Source of the DNA: UBA5186 sp040005095
Lineage (GTDB): Bacteria; Actinomycetota; Thermoleophilia; Gaiellales; Gaiellaceae
NCBI GenBank assembly: GCA_040005095.1
Contig: JBDTZN010000012.1
Location: 1 to 37,045 of the forward strand
Length of the DNA: 37,045 nucleotides
Direction of reading: 5' to 3'
Positions 7,672 to 16,110 of this stretch are shown here, piece after piece. A program made the position numbers and the translations under genes. Within the stretch, counting starts at the first letter, position 1, and each line of letters starts with the position of its first letter. Under the pieces are notes generated by a model, which saw only the letters and a list, made by a program, of their open reading frames with translations, ran no database searches and had not been told where the DNA came from.

Positions 7672-8604
7672 CTAGAGATAGCGCGTCCGGTCGGGGATCT
7701 CGAGCAGCGGTCGCGACCCGCCGGGCGCGTCGTTCGCGTCGATCCGCGCCAGCAAGAGCGGCTGCTCCAGCGTGCGGTTCAGGGCGCGCTCCATCGTGAA
7801 GCCGGCGCGGAAGCCCGCGGCTTCGGCGGCCGTCGCGACCGCGTGCGTCACCGCCTCGCGAGAGCCGTGCGGGTAGCTGAGGAGGCGCGGCCGGACTCCT
7901 GCGACGTCCTCGAGCGTCTTTGCGCTGGCCTCGAGGTCGCGGCGAAGCGGCTGCGACTCGAGCAACGCGAGCGGCTCGTGGCCATACGAGTGGGCGCCGA
8001 CGGCTCCATGCCGGCGTTCGAGCGCCCGAACCTGGTCCCGGGACATGTACAGCTCGGCGCAGAACGCCTCCTCGTCTTCCACCACGCGCGCGAGAAATTC
8101 CGCGACCGCATCGTCGCGCTCGCCGAGGGGGAGGCGCATGTTGAGCAGGTACTTCACGCGCGCCGCCTCCGGCGTGTCGTAGGCGTACTGCTCAAGCGCT
8201 ACCGCCTCCGGGACGTCGTGCGCGTCCACCAGCGGCGCGAGCGCTTCATCCCCGAGCGCCTCGCGGAGCCGGTGCACCTTGTGCACGTACAGGGCCTTCC
8301 GCTCTGCGAGGGGTCGTCCGGGCACGAAGAACACGGCGGGAGCTCCCAGCCGCTCCAGAAGCGGCAGCGCGAGCTCGTACTGGACGCGCAAGCCGTCGTC
8401 GAACGTGATCAGGCAGGCCGCGCCCGGCAGGTCGCCTCCGCCGCCGACCGCGGCCAGCAGCTGGTCGCGCGAGACGAACTCGAACCGGCGCCCCAGCTCC
8501 TCGAGCTGGGTGGTGAGAGCAGCCACGGTGACGGGGAAGATCGCCCGAGGGGCGCTTGGAGCCTCCGCGGCGACGTAGTGGTAGTTGACGACGAGGAGCG
8601 TCAC
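7672..8604 (-). CDS. polysaccharide deacetylase (CE4 / NodB domain)
   Basis: A 310-residue CE4 enzyme expected to remove N-acetyl groups from an amino sugar. It starts LLVVNYHYV, has the catalytic and metal motif TFDDG at residues 67-71, the histidine motif HSYGH at 205-209 and SYPHG at 243-247. All main NodB motifs are intact, so an active metal-dependent deacetylase is likely. No signal peptide is visible, pointing to a cytoplasmic substrate. The GTG start at 8604 overlaps the stop of the formyltransferase gene by four bases (GTGA). The pairing suggests deacetylation followed by N-formylation of the freed amine, which is an inference from context. Confidence 0.85.
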   Translation of the reverse strand: MTLLVVNYHYVAAEAPSAPRAIFPVTVAALTTQLEELGRRFEFVSRDQLLAAVGGGGDLPGAACLITFDDGLRVQYELALPLLERLGAPAVFFVPGRPLAERKALYVHKVHRLREALGDEALAPLVDAHDVPEAVALEQYAYDTPEAARVKYLLNMRLPLGERDDAVAEFLARVVEDEEAFCAELYMSRDQVRALERRHGAVGAHSYGHEPLALLESQPLRRDLEASAKTLEDVAGVRPRLLSYPHGSREAVTHAVATAAEAAGFRAGFTMERALNRTLEQPLLLARIDANDAPGGSRPLLEIPDRTRYL

Positions 8605-9398
8605 TCGACGATCGGGAAGCGCGCGTCCCGCAGCGCCTTCTCGGCCAGGTACTCCGGGATCATCCCGGCCGCGAACCGCCGGCCCAGCTCCGCGATCGCC
8701 TCGCCCGGCGCGGCGTCGAAGTCGGCGTGACGATAGACGCGGCCGCCGGGTTGCTGGGCGACGCGGTCGAGCGTGCGCGCGGCGAAGGCCGGCAGTGCGT
8801 CGAGCAGCGCGTCCACGCCTGCGGCGAGCGCCTTGCAGCCGATGTCGTGCGAGTCGTCCTCGGGCGCCATGAGCGGCCGCGCCTGGCGCAGGATCGGCCC
8901 TGCATCGACGTCCAGCGTCGCGAGATGGACGGTCGCGCCGACACACTCCGGCTCTCCGTTCACGAGCGGCCAGAAGTTCGTCGCGTGTCCCTTGTAGTAC
9001 GGCGAGAGACCGAGGTGGATGTTGACCGCCTCGTAGCGCTCGAGGAGCGGTGCGCGGATGATCCCGCACCCGTACAGCGCCAGCAGCTGCGGCTCGCGCT
9101 CGTCAACCCAGCGCGCAACCGGTTTGCTGTTCGTCTCCCCCCGTTCAACCGCCAGGAAGGGCGCGCCGAGCTCCTCCCAACCCGGTGCGCCCCTGAAGTG
9201 GCGCTCTTCGGCGGCTCGGCGCCGGGCGAAGTGATCGGCCACGAGCTCGTCTTCGCGCTCGTCGCGGCCGCTCGGCTGCGGCGGCTGGCGCTCGCTGACG
9301 ACGCCGCGGAGCTCGACCGCGTCGCTCAGCGCGAGCCGCGACGCGTACCAGCGGTGGCGCAGGTGGTCGCCGGCGAGCGCGACGACGGGGACGGTCAC
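8601..9398 (-). CDS. formyltransferase family protein (methionyl-tRNA / sugar N-formyltransferase fold)
   Basis: A 265-residue protein of the N10-formyltetrahydrofolate-dependent formyltransferase family. The catalytic triad is visible: N126 and H128 in VNIHLGLSPYYKG and D165 in LDVDAGPIL. The surroundings match the NxH...SxxPxYRG and DxGPI(L) patterns of the family. It is shorter than methionyl-tRNA formyltransferase and lacks that enzyme's usual C-terminal tRNA-binding domain, as do sugar formyltransferases such as VioF and WbtJ. Its place between a glycosyltransferase and a deacetylase, upstream of neuBCA, supports transfer of a formyl group to an amino sugar. The GTG start at 9398 overlaps the upstream stop (GTGA). 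The exact acceptor is unknown. Confidence 0.82.
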   Translation of the reverse strand: MTVPVVALAGDHLRHRWYASRLALSDAVELRGVVSERQPPQPSGRDEREDELVADHFARRRAAEERHFRGAPGWEELGAPFLAVERGETNSKPVARWVDEREPQLLALYGCGIIRAPLLERYEAVNIHLGLSPYYKGHATNFWPLVNGEPECVGATVHLATLDVDAGPILRQARPLMAPEDDSHDIGCKALAAGVDALLDALPAFAARTLDRVAQQPGGRVYRHADFDAAPGEAIAELGRRFAAGMIPEYLAEKALRDARFPIVE

Positions 9399-11056
9399 GC
9401 GGGGACCGGCTCGAGGTAGTCGAGCGCCGCGGCATCGACCGCCCACTCGCCGAAGCGGCGCAGGTCGTCCGCGCGTTCGAGCTCCTCAGCCGAACCGACG
9501 GCCAGCTCGATCGTCGCCTCGAACGGACGGCCGATCTTCTCGAGCGGTTGGTAGATCGAGCGGAAGCTCGTGAAACGCGTCTGGCGCAAGCGGAAGAGCG
9601 CGTAGGCGTGCCGCCGTGCGAGGACGACCTGCTCCGGACTGGGCGGCGGCGTTTCCTCGATCCGCCTCAACCGCTCGAGGTAGACGTTGGCGGACTCCGA
9701 GTCGACGGTGAATCCCCGCCCGGAGTAGAAACCGGTTCCGGCCGTCAGCGCCGGGATGCCGAAGCACGGGAGCTCGAAGCCCACCGAGCCGCGGATGGTG
9801 ATCCCGAAGTCGGTCAGCTCGAACAGCGACCAGGGGCTGATGTCGCTCGTCGGCTCGAGCACGTGCACGTGCGCCGGGAGCGCTCCGATCTGCTCGCGGA
9901 TGGCCGCCAGCTCGTCCAGCTCGCCGGTCGCCCCGTCCCGCTTCAGCTTCCAGACTTGGGCCGGGTGAAGCTTGACGATCCAGTTGACGCTCGCGTTCGC
10001 GCAGGCGGCGCGGACGGTCTCGACGAACCACTCCTCCTGGTCGGCGAAGAGGTCGCGCCCGTAGAACATGTTGGCGTCCCAGAGAATGTGTGAGAAGACG
10101 ACCGCGGTCTTGCGATCCGGGTCGAGGCCGACCCGATGCACGATCTCTGCGCGCGACTGCTCGCGCGTCCAGCCGCGGTTCAGTTGCGCGAGGATCGACC
10201 TGCCCTCGTAGCGGCGCGCGAAGTCCGCGTCCAGCTCACGGTCGCGCTCCGGCGTCCAGGGCATGCGCCGCACCGTCTGCCAGGACTCTTCGGAGAGCGA
10301 GCGCGGATGCAGGCCTTTCGTCTGCGCGGTGTAGCGCTTGAACACGAGCGCGTCGTCGTCGTAGCCGCCGACGAACTGGATCGTGTTCAGCCCGCGTGCG
10401 AGCGCGAGGTCCGAGAGGGGGCCCTCGGCGGCGTAGTTCCTCTCGTTGAAGATCACAAGCTCCGGCTGAAGCTCGTCGAGCAGACCGTCGGCGGCCATCG
10501 TCGTGCGGATCGCGAGCGCGAGGAAGCGGCGGATCTCGTCGCGAGCGTGCGGGTCCGAAACGTCGACGGCCCCCTCGTGCAGATGCCGCGAGGCCGTCGA
10601 GAGCGCCTGCCGCCCGACGCCGGCGCCCCGGAAGCTGACCGGTCGTAGGTCGCTCGTTGTCGCCACGCCGGCGAGGAGGGCGTCCGCCTCCGCCGCGGCG
10701 GCCTCGTCGACGTCAGGCGGGAGGAAATCATCGAGCGTGACGAAGCGGCCGACGCCGAACAGCTCCAGGTAGCGGCGCGGGACGCTCGTACCGGCGGGAA
10801 CGACCGCGACCGGCTCGACGCCCTGGAACTGGAACGCCTTCGCGAGCATCCCCTCGACCTTGAGCTGGAAGATCGAGTGCGTCAGGCTCGCGACGAGCGC
10901 CGTTCCCCCGGGCCCCGGGGGGACACGGCCGAGGATGTCCCCGTAGCGGCGCCGGAAGCTGCGGTAATCGCGCTCGACGATCGCGCGGGTACGGAGTTGG
11001 CGTCCTCGGGCGGTCAGGGCAGAGCGCAGGCGTGGCGGGGACGGTGCCGAGGGCAT
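9395..11056 (-). CDS. capsule polysaccharide biosynthesis-like glycosyltransferase
   Basis: A 553-residue soluble protein resembling capsule synthesis proteins of the KpsC/KpsS kind. The C-terminal half carries the most recognisable features: VKLHPAQVWK at about 361-370, PTSDISPWSLFELTDFGIT around 402-420, then IRGSVGFELPCFGIPALTAG (421-440). This last segment looks like the nucleotide-sugar binding end of a GT-B fold. KpsC/KpsS enzymes use CMP-Kdo, and this gene leads the operon that makes a CMP-nonulosonate, so it is a candidate transferase for that donor (inference). The ATG at 11056 is preferred; a TTG at 11074 would add six residues. No clear ribosome binding site was found. Confidence 0.6.
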   Translation of the reverse strand: MPSAPSPPRLRSALTARGRQLRTRAIVERDYRSFRRRYGDILGRVPPGPGGTALVASLTHSIFQLKVEGMLAKAFQFQGVEPVAVVPAGTSVPRRYLELFGVGRFVTLDDFLPPDVDEAAAAEADALLAGVATTSDLRPVSFRGAGVGRQALSTASRHLHEGAVDVSDPHARDEIRRFLALAIRTTMAADGLLDELQPELVIFNERNYAAEGPLSDLALARGLNTIQFVGGYDDDALVFKRYTAQTKGLHPRSLSEESWQTVRRMPWTPERDRELDADFARRYEGRSILAQLNRGWTREQSRAEIVHRVGLDPDRKTAVVFSHILWDANMFYGRDLFADQEEWFVETVRAACANASVNWIVKLHPAQVWKLKRDGATGELDELAAIREQIGALPAHVHVLEPTSDISPWSLFELTDFGITIRGSVGFELPCFGIPALTAGTGFYSGRGFTVDSESANVYLERLRRIEETPPPSPEQVVLARRHAYALFRLRQTRFTSFRSIYQPLEKIGRPFEATIELAVGSAEELERADDLRRFGEWAVDAAALDYLEPVPA

Positions 11057-11099
11057 CGCGCCCAACTGTCGCAAATGGAGCCACGGACCGGACGCGTCG

Positions 11100-11148
11100 A
11101 GTGCCCCTCCGGCAAATGTCCTCCGGCCACATTCACTGAAGGGGCACT
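11100..11148. repeat. 9-bp perfect inverted repeat in a divergent intergenic region
   Basis: AGTGCCCCT at 11100-11108 is exactly reverse-complemented by AGGGGCACT at 11140-11148, with 31 bases between. It lies in the 108-base gap between divergent genes, and its right arm touches the TAGCAT box. The spacer also holds two copies of CCTCCGGC. It could be a two-site operator or a long-looped hairpin. Confidence 0.5.
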
Positions 11149-11153
11149 AGCAT
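11148..11153 (+). promoter_or_regulatory. candidate -10 box TAGCAT (within ACTAGCAT)
   Basis: Second copy of the ACTAGCAT octamer (11146-11153). A transcript from it would start near 11160, which excludes the GTG at 11156 and favours the in-frame GTG at 11165 as the start of the membrane protein. No matching -35 box was found. Confidence 0.45.
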
Positions 11154-11164
11154 CCGTGCCCGTC

Positions 11165-13177
11165 GTGCGCGAGGTTGTCCTGTCCATAGTCCTGCACGCG
11201 GGGTTGGGGATCGCGTTGGCCCTCGGCGTCTGGGCGCTCGGTTACGGGTGGCTGCTGGCGCTGCCTCGGACCGCCGATGCCGATCCTCGCCACGCCTACG
11301 CGGTAGGGCTCCTCGTGGCAACCGTCGCGTCGTTTCTCTCGCTGCTCAGCCCATGGCTCGCGCTGCTCGCCGTGCTGCTCGTTGCGGTCGGGGCGGCGGG
11401 GACGGTAAGGCGCCTCGCCGTCGCGGCCGCGGCAGCGCGGCGGGGCTTGCCGCCTCTCGCCTGGGCGCTCCCGGGTGTGCTCGGGCTTCCCGTCGCTCTC
11501 GGGCTTCTCCTGCACGGTCCCACGGACGACGTCGAGTCGGCCGCCTACGGGGACATGCTCTATTACGTCAACAAGGTCGTTTCGGGAGCGCAATCGGTCG
11601 TCCCCTTCCACGATCTGCTCGCCGAGGGTCAGCGGATCATCTACGCAGAGGCCGCGCCGAGCTTCATCGGCGCCGTGTGTACACACTTGCCCGGTTTCGA
11701 CGCGGTGCTCTTCCAGGCTGCGTCGGCGCCGGCGTTCCTGCTCGCGGCGGTGTGCGTGGGAATCGGCCTGACGCCGGCGCCTGCTCGCCACGGGCCCGGC
11801 CTGATCCTCGTCCTGGCCCTCGCGGCGGTCGCGCTCGTGCCGTATCCGACGTGGATCACGGAAAGCCCGCCGGTCGCGTTCGCCCTGCCGCTCGCCTTCT
11901 CGCTCGACGCGCTCGACGACGACCGGCTGGGCTCACGCGCGGTGACGCTCCTGGCGGGGATCCTCGCGCTCGACTTCTTCATAACCAAGGTGGTCGGCTT
12001 CGTCCCGCTGTCCGTCCTCGCCGTCTTCGTCCTGTTCCGCCGGCTCGAGCGTCGCGCGGCGATCGCAGCAGGAATCGGGCTCGCGGCCGCCGCAGCGCTC
12101 GCAGTCGCGGCGCTCTTCGTGACGGCGGGCTGGTACGCCGACCTGCTGAAGCCGAAGTTCCTGCCCTTGGACGCGCTGCGCGGCCTGCACACCCAGCTCA
12201 CGAATCGCGACACACAGGCTGCGGCTCCCGCGGTCACCATCCTCGGCGAGCTCCTGCTCGGTGCGGCACTGGTGCGCGCGCGGCGACTTCCACTCGCCGC
12301 AGCGCTGGCGCTCGCCCTCGCCGGAAGCTACTTCGTCGGCGGCTACGGGTTCGACATCGCGGTCGGAATGACGATCTTTCTCGGCGCGCTCGCCTTCTAC
12401 CGTGACCCTCCGGGGAGAGACGTCACGCCCCTGCTCGCCGCCGGAGCGTGCTTCGTCGCGCTCTCGGCGTGGTTTCGTGACATTTCCGCGATCCGAGCCG
12501 GGTTCGCGTTCACGCTGCTCCTGGGGCTCGGTCTGTTCCTCGCGCTCACGCGCGGCGCCGCTGCGCCGATGGGCTGGGCGCTCTACGCGCTCGCCGTGTC
12601 CGGCGCGGCCCTCGTTCTCGACCTCGCGGGACACGCGGCGCTCGGCGTCCTGTTCGTTGTCCTGGCCGGGGCAATCGCCGCGCTCGGTCGGCCGCGTCGC
12701 CTGCGTCCCGTGCTCGCGGCCGCCGGCCTCGTCGTCGCCGCGGTCTTCGGGACAGCGGCTTGGCGTGCGGACGACCTCCACTTGTCGACGAACCCGATGA
12801 CGCTGGCGTCCGACGACTACGAGGTCTGGCAGGCGGTTCACCGGCTCGTCCCTCGCGACGGGCTCGTGTTCACCAGCATGACCGGCAAGGCTGTGGACGG
12901 CCGCCAGGGATGGAACAACTATCCGAGCATCGCGGGGCGGCAGCTGTACCTGGCGGGCTGGTACGACGGCCGGCTGACAGCGCGGCCCGAGGAGCTCGAG
13001 CGCAGGCTCCTGCTCAACACGCGCGTGCTCTCGGGGGCGCTCGCCCCGCAGCGGGTGCCGCTCAGCCGCCGGTTCGACTCGTATTACGCCGTCGTCACGA
13101 CGGGCGTCGAGGTCCCGCGCCGCTTCCGGCCGCTCTACGTCAACGACTCCTTCGCGCTCTATCGGATCGCGTCGTAG
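11165..13177 (+). CDS. large polytopic membrane protein, possible GT-C type glycosyltransferase
   Basis: About 670 residues. The first ~510 are mostly hydrophobic, with roughly a dozen membrane-spanning segments separated by short charged loops (for example RRLERR, LTRG, GRPRRLRP). The last ~150 residues are soluble and presumably extracytoplasmic, with VWQAVHRLVPRDGLVFTSM and NNYPSIAGRQLYLAGWYDG. A multi-spanning domain followed by such a C-terminal domain is typical of GT-C enzymes that use lipid-linked sugars, but no diagnostic catalytic motif was identified. An acidic loop GPTDDVESAAYGDMLYYVN after about the fourth helix could carry catalytic carboxylates. An in-frame GTG at 11156 is the alternative start. 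Its end overlaps the convergent glycosyltransferase gene by 19 bases. Confidence 0.65.
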   Translation: MREVVLSIVLHAGLGIALALGVWALGYGWLLALPRTADADPRHAYAVGLLVATVASFLSLLSPWLALLAVLLVAVGAAGTVRRLAVAAAAARRGLPPLAWALPGVLGLPVALGLLLHGPTDDVESAAYGDMLYYVNKVVSGAQSVVPFHDLLAEGQRIIYAEAAPSFIGAVCTHLPGFDAVLFQAASAPAFLLAAVCVGIGLTPAPARHGPGLILVLALAAVALVPYPTWITESPPVAFALPLAFSLDALDDDRLGSRAVTLLAGILALDFFITKVVGFVPLSVLAVFVLFRRLERRAAIAAGIGLAAAAALAVAALFVTAGWYADLLKPKFLPLDALRGLHTQLTNRDTQAAAPAVTILGELLLGAALVRARRLPLAAALALALAGSYFVGGYGFDIAVGMTIFLGALAFYRDPPGRDVTPLLAAGACFVALSAWFRDISAIRAGFAFTLLLGLGLFLALTRGAAAPMGWALYALAVSGAALVLDLAGHAALGVLFVVLAGAIAALGRPRRLRPVLAAAGLVVAAVFGTAAWRADDLHLSTNPMTLASDDYEVWQAVHRLVPRDGLVFTSMTGKAVDGRQGWNNYPSIAGRQLYLAGWYDGRLTARPEELERRLLLNTRVLSGALAPQRVPLSRRFDSYYAVVTTGVEVPRRFRPLYVNDSFALYRIAS

Positions 13178-14184
13178 AGAGCGAGCGTCCGCTCGACCAT
13201 TCGCTCCTCCGAGAACTGCTGCACGTGTTCTCGCGCACGCGCAGCCATGCGCGCAGCTTCCGCGGGGTCCTCCAGCAGGCGCACGATCGCATCCGCCAAC
13301 GCCCGGGGATCGTCTGTAGGGACGAGCAGGCCGGTCTCGCCGTCCTGCACGGTCTCGCGGATGCCGCCGACCGGAGTCGCGACGACCGGGACGCCGGCCG
13401 CCTGCGCCTCGATGACGGCGAGACACAGACCCTCGAAGCGCGATGGGTAGGCAAACACGTCGAAGGATGCGAGCAGATCGGGTACGTCCGATCTGTTTCC
13501 TAACATGACAACATGATCGCCGTACTGCTTCGAAAGCTGCTCCAGCTCCCGGCGCAGCTCGCCGTCGCCCGCGATTGCGAACCGCGTCTCGGGACGGCGC
13601 TCGAGCACGGACGGAACCGCCGCGAGCAGTGTCCGTTGCCCCTTCTGCTCGGCGAGCCGCGCGACGTTGCCCACCACGGTGCCGTCGAGAACGGGAGTGC
13701 CGGAGGCGAACCGGTTCAGGTCGATACCGAGGGCGACGACGTGGCTCGGTCGCCGCCCGTCGCGCATCCGGTCTGTCTCCGACGTGTAGATCACCTCGGG
13801 CCGCATCGCCCAACCGAGTCGCCACCATGCGCGCCCGACCCCGTTGTCGCGCCGGGGCAGCTCGGGCGTGTGATGCGTGACGAGCAGGCGCGGCACGCGT
13901 GCGGTGCGCGCCGCCACGAGCGCCGGCGGCCAGACCTCGGTCACGTGGGCGATTCGTGGTCGCAGGTCGCGGAGGAGGCGGGCAAGGTGGACGGCGAGCG
14001 TGGGCGCATTCGCCGGCCGCAGTCGAATCGTTGCGACGCCGAGCTCCGAGAACGGCTCGAGCGCGGGATCGTCGAGGTGGACGAGGGTCACGTCGCGGCC
14101 GTCCTCCTCGAGTCCCCGCGCAAGGGCGGCGACGTACCGCTCGACTGCTCCGTACGCCCGCAGCCCGTGAAGGAGCGCGATCAA
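13159..14184 (-). CDS. glycosyltransferase family 4 (GT-B)
   Basis: A 341-residue retaining GT4 enzyme. Features in order: an N-terminal glycine-poor variant of the acceptor loop (HGLRAYGAVERYVAALARGL), VTHHTPELP near 103-111, VGNVARLAEQKG near 171-182, and the donor-site EX7E motif E251-E259 in SRFEGLCLAVIEAQAAG. The TTG at 14184 is the start: it overlaps the upstream stop in TTGA, and the first codons MIALLHG form the expected first strand of the fold. The last of four co-oriented glycosyltransferase genes. Its 3' end is antisense to the final 19 bases of the membrane-protein gene. Sugar and acceptor are unknown. Confidence 0.88.
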   Translation of the reverse strand: MIALLHGLRAYGAVERYVAALARGLEEDGRDVTLVHLDDPALEPFSELGVATIRLRPANAPTLAVHLARLLRDLRPRIAHVTEVWPPALVAARTARVPRLLVTHHTPELPRRDNGVGRAWWRLGWAMRPEVIYTSETDRMRDGRRPSHVVALGIDLNRFASGTPVLDGTVVGNVARLAEQKGQRTLLAAVPSVLERRPETRFAIAGDGELRRELEQLSKQYGDHVVMLGNRSDVPDLLASFDVFAYPSRFEGLCLAVIEAQAAGVPVVATPVGGIRETVQDGETGLLVPTDDPRALADAIVRLLEDPAEAARMAARAREHVQQFSEERMVERTLALYDAIR

Positions 14185-15215
14185 GCGACCACCTCGTCGA
14201 CCGCATCCGCGAGCGCTTCGGCGGTCCGCTGCCACGTGAACTGCGCCGCCCGGGCGAGACCGCGCCGGCGAAGGTCAGCGGCAAGGTCCGCGTCGTTTGC
14301 GACCCGCACGAGCCTGTCCGCGACTTCCCCGGGCGAGCCCGGGGGGCACAGCAGCGCGGCGTCCTCGACAAGCTCCGGGATCGACGTCACCGCCGTCGCC
14401 ACCACGGGAGTCGCGCAGGCCATCGCCTCCAGCACCTGGTAGCCGAAGCCTTCGTAGAGGCTCGTGTCGAGGTAGGCGAGTGCGCCGCGGTAGAGGGCGA
14501 CGAGCTCCGTGTCCGAGACGCGGCCGAGATACTCGACGCCCGCAGCCGGCGGACCGTCGAAGCCCCCGGCGACGCGGAGGCAGATTCCCGGTGGGAGGCG
14601 ATCCCGGGCCAGCTCGAACGCGGCGAGCGCGGTTGCCGTGTCGTCACGCGGATCGCGAGAGCCCAGATGCAGCACGTACGGCGGGCTGTCGGTGTGCGGG
14701 CTCGCGCCCGGGCTGAAGCGCGGATCGAGCCCTGGGTAGAGCGTCCGGACTGTCGTCCCGAGCCGGGGCAAGGCGCGCGCGGTCGCATCCGATCCGGTCA
14801 GGACGAGCTCCGCGCGCCGCAAGCTCCGCCGCCAGAGCGCGAGCGTGACGAGATCGCTCGCGGTCTGATACGCGCCGGCGCCCGCGATCCTGTTCTGCCG
14901 GATTCGGTGTGTCGGCGGCTCGAAGAGCCAGACCAGATAGCGGCCGCCGCCGACGAGCGGCAGCCGTTCCGTCCAGGTCAGCATCGCATCCAGCCGGTGG
15001 ACCCGCGACGCGCGCGGGAGGCCGCGCTGCTCCCAGGCGAAGGCAGGCTTGCTCAGCACGCGGACGGCGTCGGAGACCGGAGCGTCGGGCCTCGTGAAGA
15101 CGACGAGCTCGTGACGGCCGAGGTCCCGCAGCGCCGTCACCGTTCCCAGCTGCACGCGAGAGATGCCCTTTCCGTCCGGGGCGATCGACGTCGCGTCAAT
15201 CCCGAGCCGGGCCAC
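14181..15215 (-). CDS. glycosyltransferase family 4 (mannosyltransferase-like GT-B)
   Basis: A 344-residue GT4 protein. It begins ARLGIDATSIAPDGKGISR, a start common in GT4 enzymes related to the mannosyl/rhamnosyl group. LVLTGSDATARAL lies at 138-150, YVLHLGSRDPRDDT at 180-193, and the EX7E motif E255-E263 in SLYEGFGYQVLEAMA. Two consecutive GTG codons (15218 and 15215) could be the start; a GGAGG lies just upstream and is very close to both, so the second is slightly preferred. The 20-base overlap with the upstream GT2 gene shows that they belong to one transcript. Confidence 0.88.
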   Translation of the reverse strand: MARLGIDATSIAPDGKGISRVQLGTVTALRDLGRHELVVFTRPDAPVSDAVRVLSKPAFAWEQRGLPRASRVHRLDAMLTWTERLPLVGGGRYLVWLFEPPTHRIRQNRIAGAGAYQTASDLVTLALWRRSLRRAELVLTGSDATARALPRLGTTVRTLYPGLDPRFSPGASPHTDSPPYVLHLGSRDPRDDTATALAAFELARDRLPPGICLRVAGGFDGPPAAGVEYLGRVSDTELVALYRGALAYLDTSLYEGFGYQVLEAMACATPVVATAVTSIPELVEDAALLCPPGSPGEVADRLVRVANDADLAADLRRRGLARAAQFTWQRTAEALADAVDEVVA

Positions 15216-16110
15216 CACGCCTCCGTCGCCGCAGCGCCGACACTGCCCGCCTGGGCATGAACGACTTGGCGAGCAACGACAAGCCCCGCCCGGTGGGTCT
15301 TCTCCGTGCCGCACGGAGCAGGCTCCGTCGCGCCTCGCCGAGCTCGAGCGCCTCGTAGAAGTATTCGCCGGCACGCAGATACGCCGTCGCCCGTCCCTGG
15401 TCCGCGCACGGAAGCGCCGAGGCCGCGAGAAACTCGTCGGCGATGCGAACGTAGTCGCGCGCTTTCGCGAGCGGGGCTCCGCCGGACTTCGACTCGGGGT
15501 GGACACGGTAGGTCGACAGCCGGTCCGGGATCGACACCACCCGTGCTCCCCGCTCCGCGAGCCTCAGCACGAACTCGAAGTCGAAGAAGTAGTACGCGCG
15601 CTCGTCGAACGGGCCCGCGAGCTCGAGCGCGTCGCGACGGAACAGCGAGCCGGGCTGGACTACGTGGTTGTCGCAGGCGCGCACCATCGCCGCGACGTCG
15701 AAGGGCCGCGGCTGCAGTGGGAACAGCTCCTCGCCCTCCTCGTCGACGAAGAGCGCCTCGCCGTAGACGAGCGCCGCGCCGGGATCGCGCTCGAGCTCGG
15801 CGACGACCCTGCTCACAGCGCCGGGAAGCAGCGTGTCGTCCGAGCTGATCCAGCCGAGCACGTCGCCGGCGGCGTGGGCGAAGGCCTTGTTCAGCGCAGC
15901 GGCCTGGCCCCGGTCGGGCTCGCTCGTCCACCAGGCCAGCCGGTCGGTGTAGCGCTCGACGATCTCGGCGCTGCCGTCCGTCGAGCCCCCGTCCACCACG
16001 AGGTACTCGAGCTCCGGGTAGTCCTGGTCGAGCACCGAGCGGATCGTCTCCTCGAGGAAGCGCGCCTGGTTGTACGACGGCGTCACGATGCTGACGAGCG
16101 GACCGGTCAC
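15196..16110 (-). CDS. glycosyltransferase family 2 (GT-A)
   Basis: A 304-residue inverting GT2 enzyme. It starts PLVSIVTPSYNQARFLEETI, with the nucleotide-binding DGGSTDGS at 40-47, GQAAALNKAFAHAAGDVLGW at 69-88 and a DxD-like SSDDTL at 89-94. YFFDFEFVLRLAERG further on matches the ED-type catalytic region of the family. The C-terminal ~70 residues are helical and end in an arginine-rich tail (SALRRRRRGGPARD) that could contact the membrane surface. The GTG at 16110 overlaps the upstream stop (GTGA). Confidence 0.9.
   Translation of the reverse strand: MTGPLVSIVTPSYNQARFLEETIRSVLDQDYPELEYLVVDGGSTDGSAEIVERYTDRLAWWTSEPDRGQAAALNKAFAHAAGDVLGWISSDDTLLPGAVSRVVAELERDPGAALVYGEALFVDEEGEELFPLQPRPFDVAAMVRACDNHVVQPGSLFRRDALELAGPFDERAYYFFDFEFVLRLAERGARVVSIPDRLSTYRVHPESKSGGAPLAKARDYVRIADEFLAASALPCADQGRATAYLRAGEYFYEALELGEARRSLLRAARRRPTGRGLSLLAKSFMPRRAVSALRRRRRGGPARD

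Noticed and set aside
13178..14371. Minus- and plus-strand open frames overlapping the GT4 gene at 13159
   Set aside because: Arginine- and serine-rich shadow translations; the GT4 frame has full motifs and stop-start coupling.
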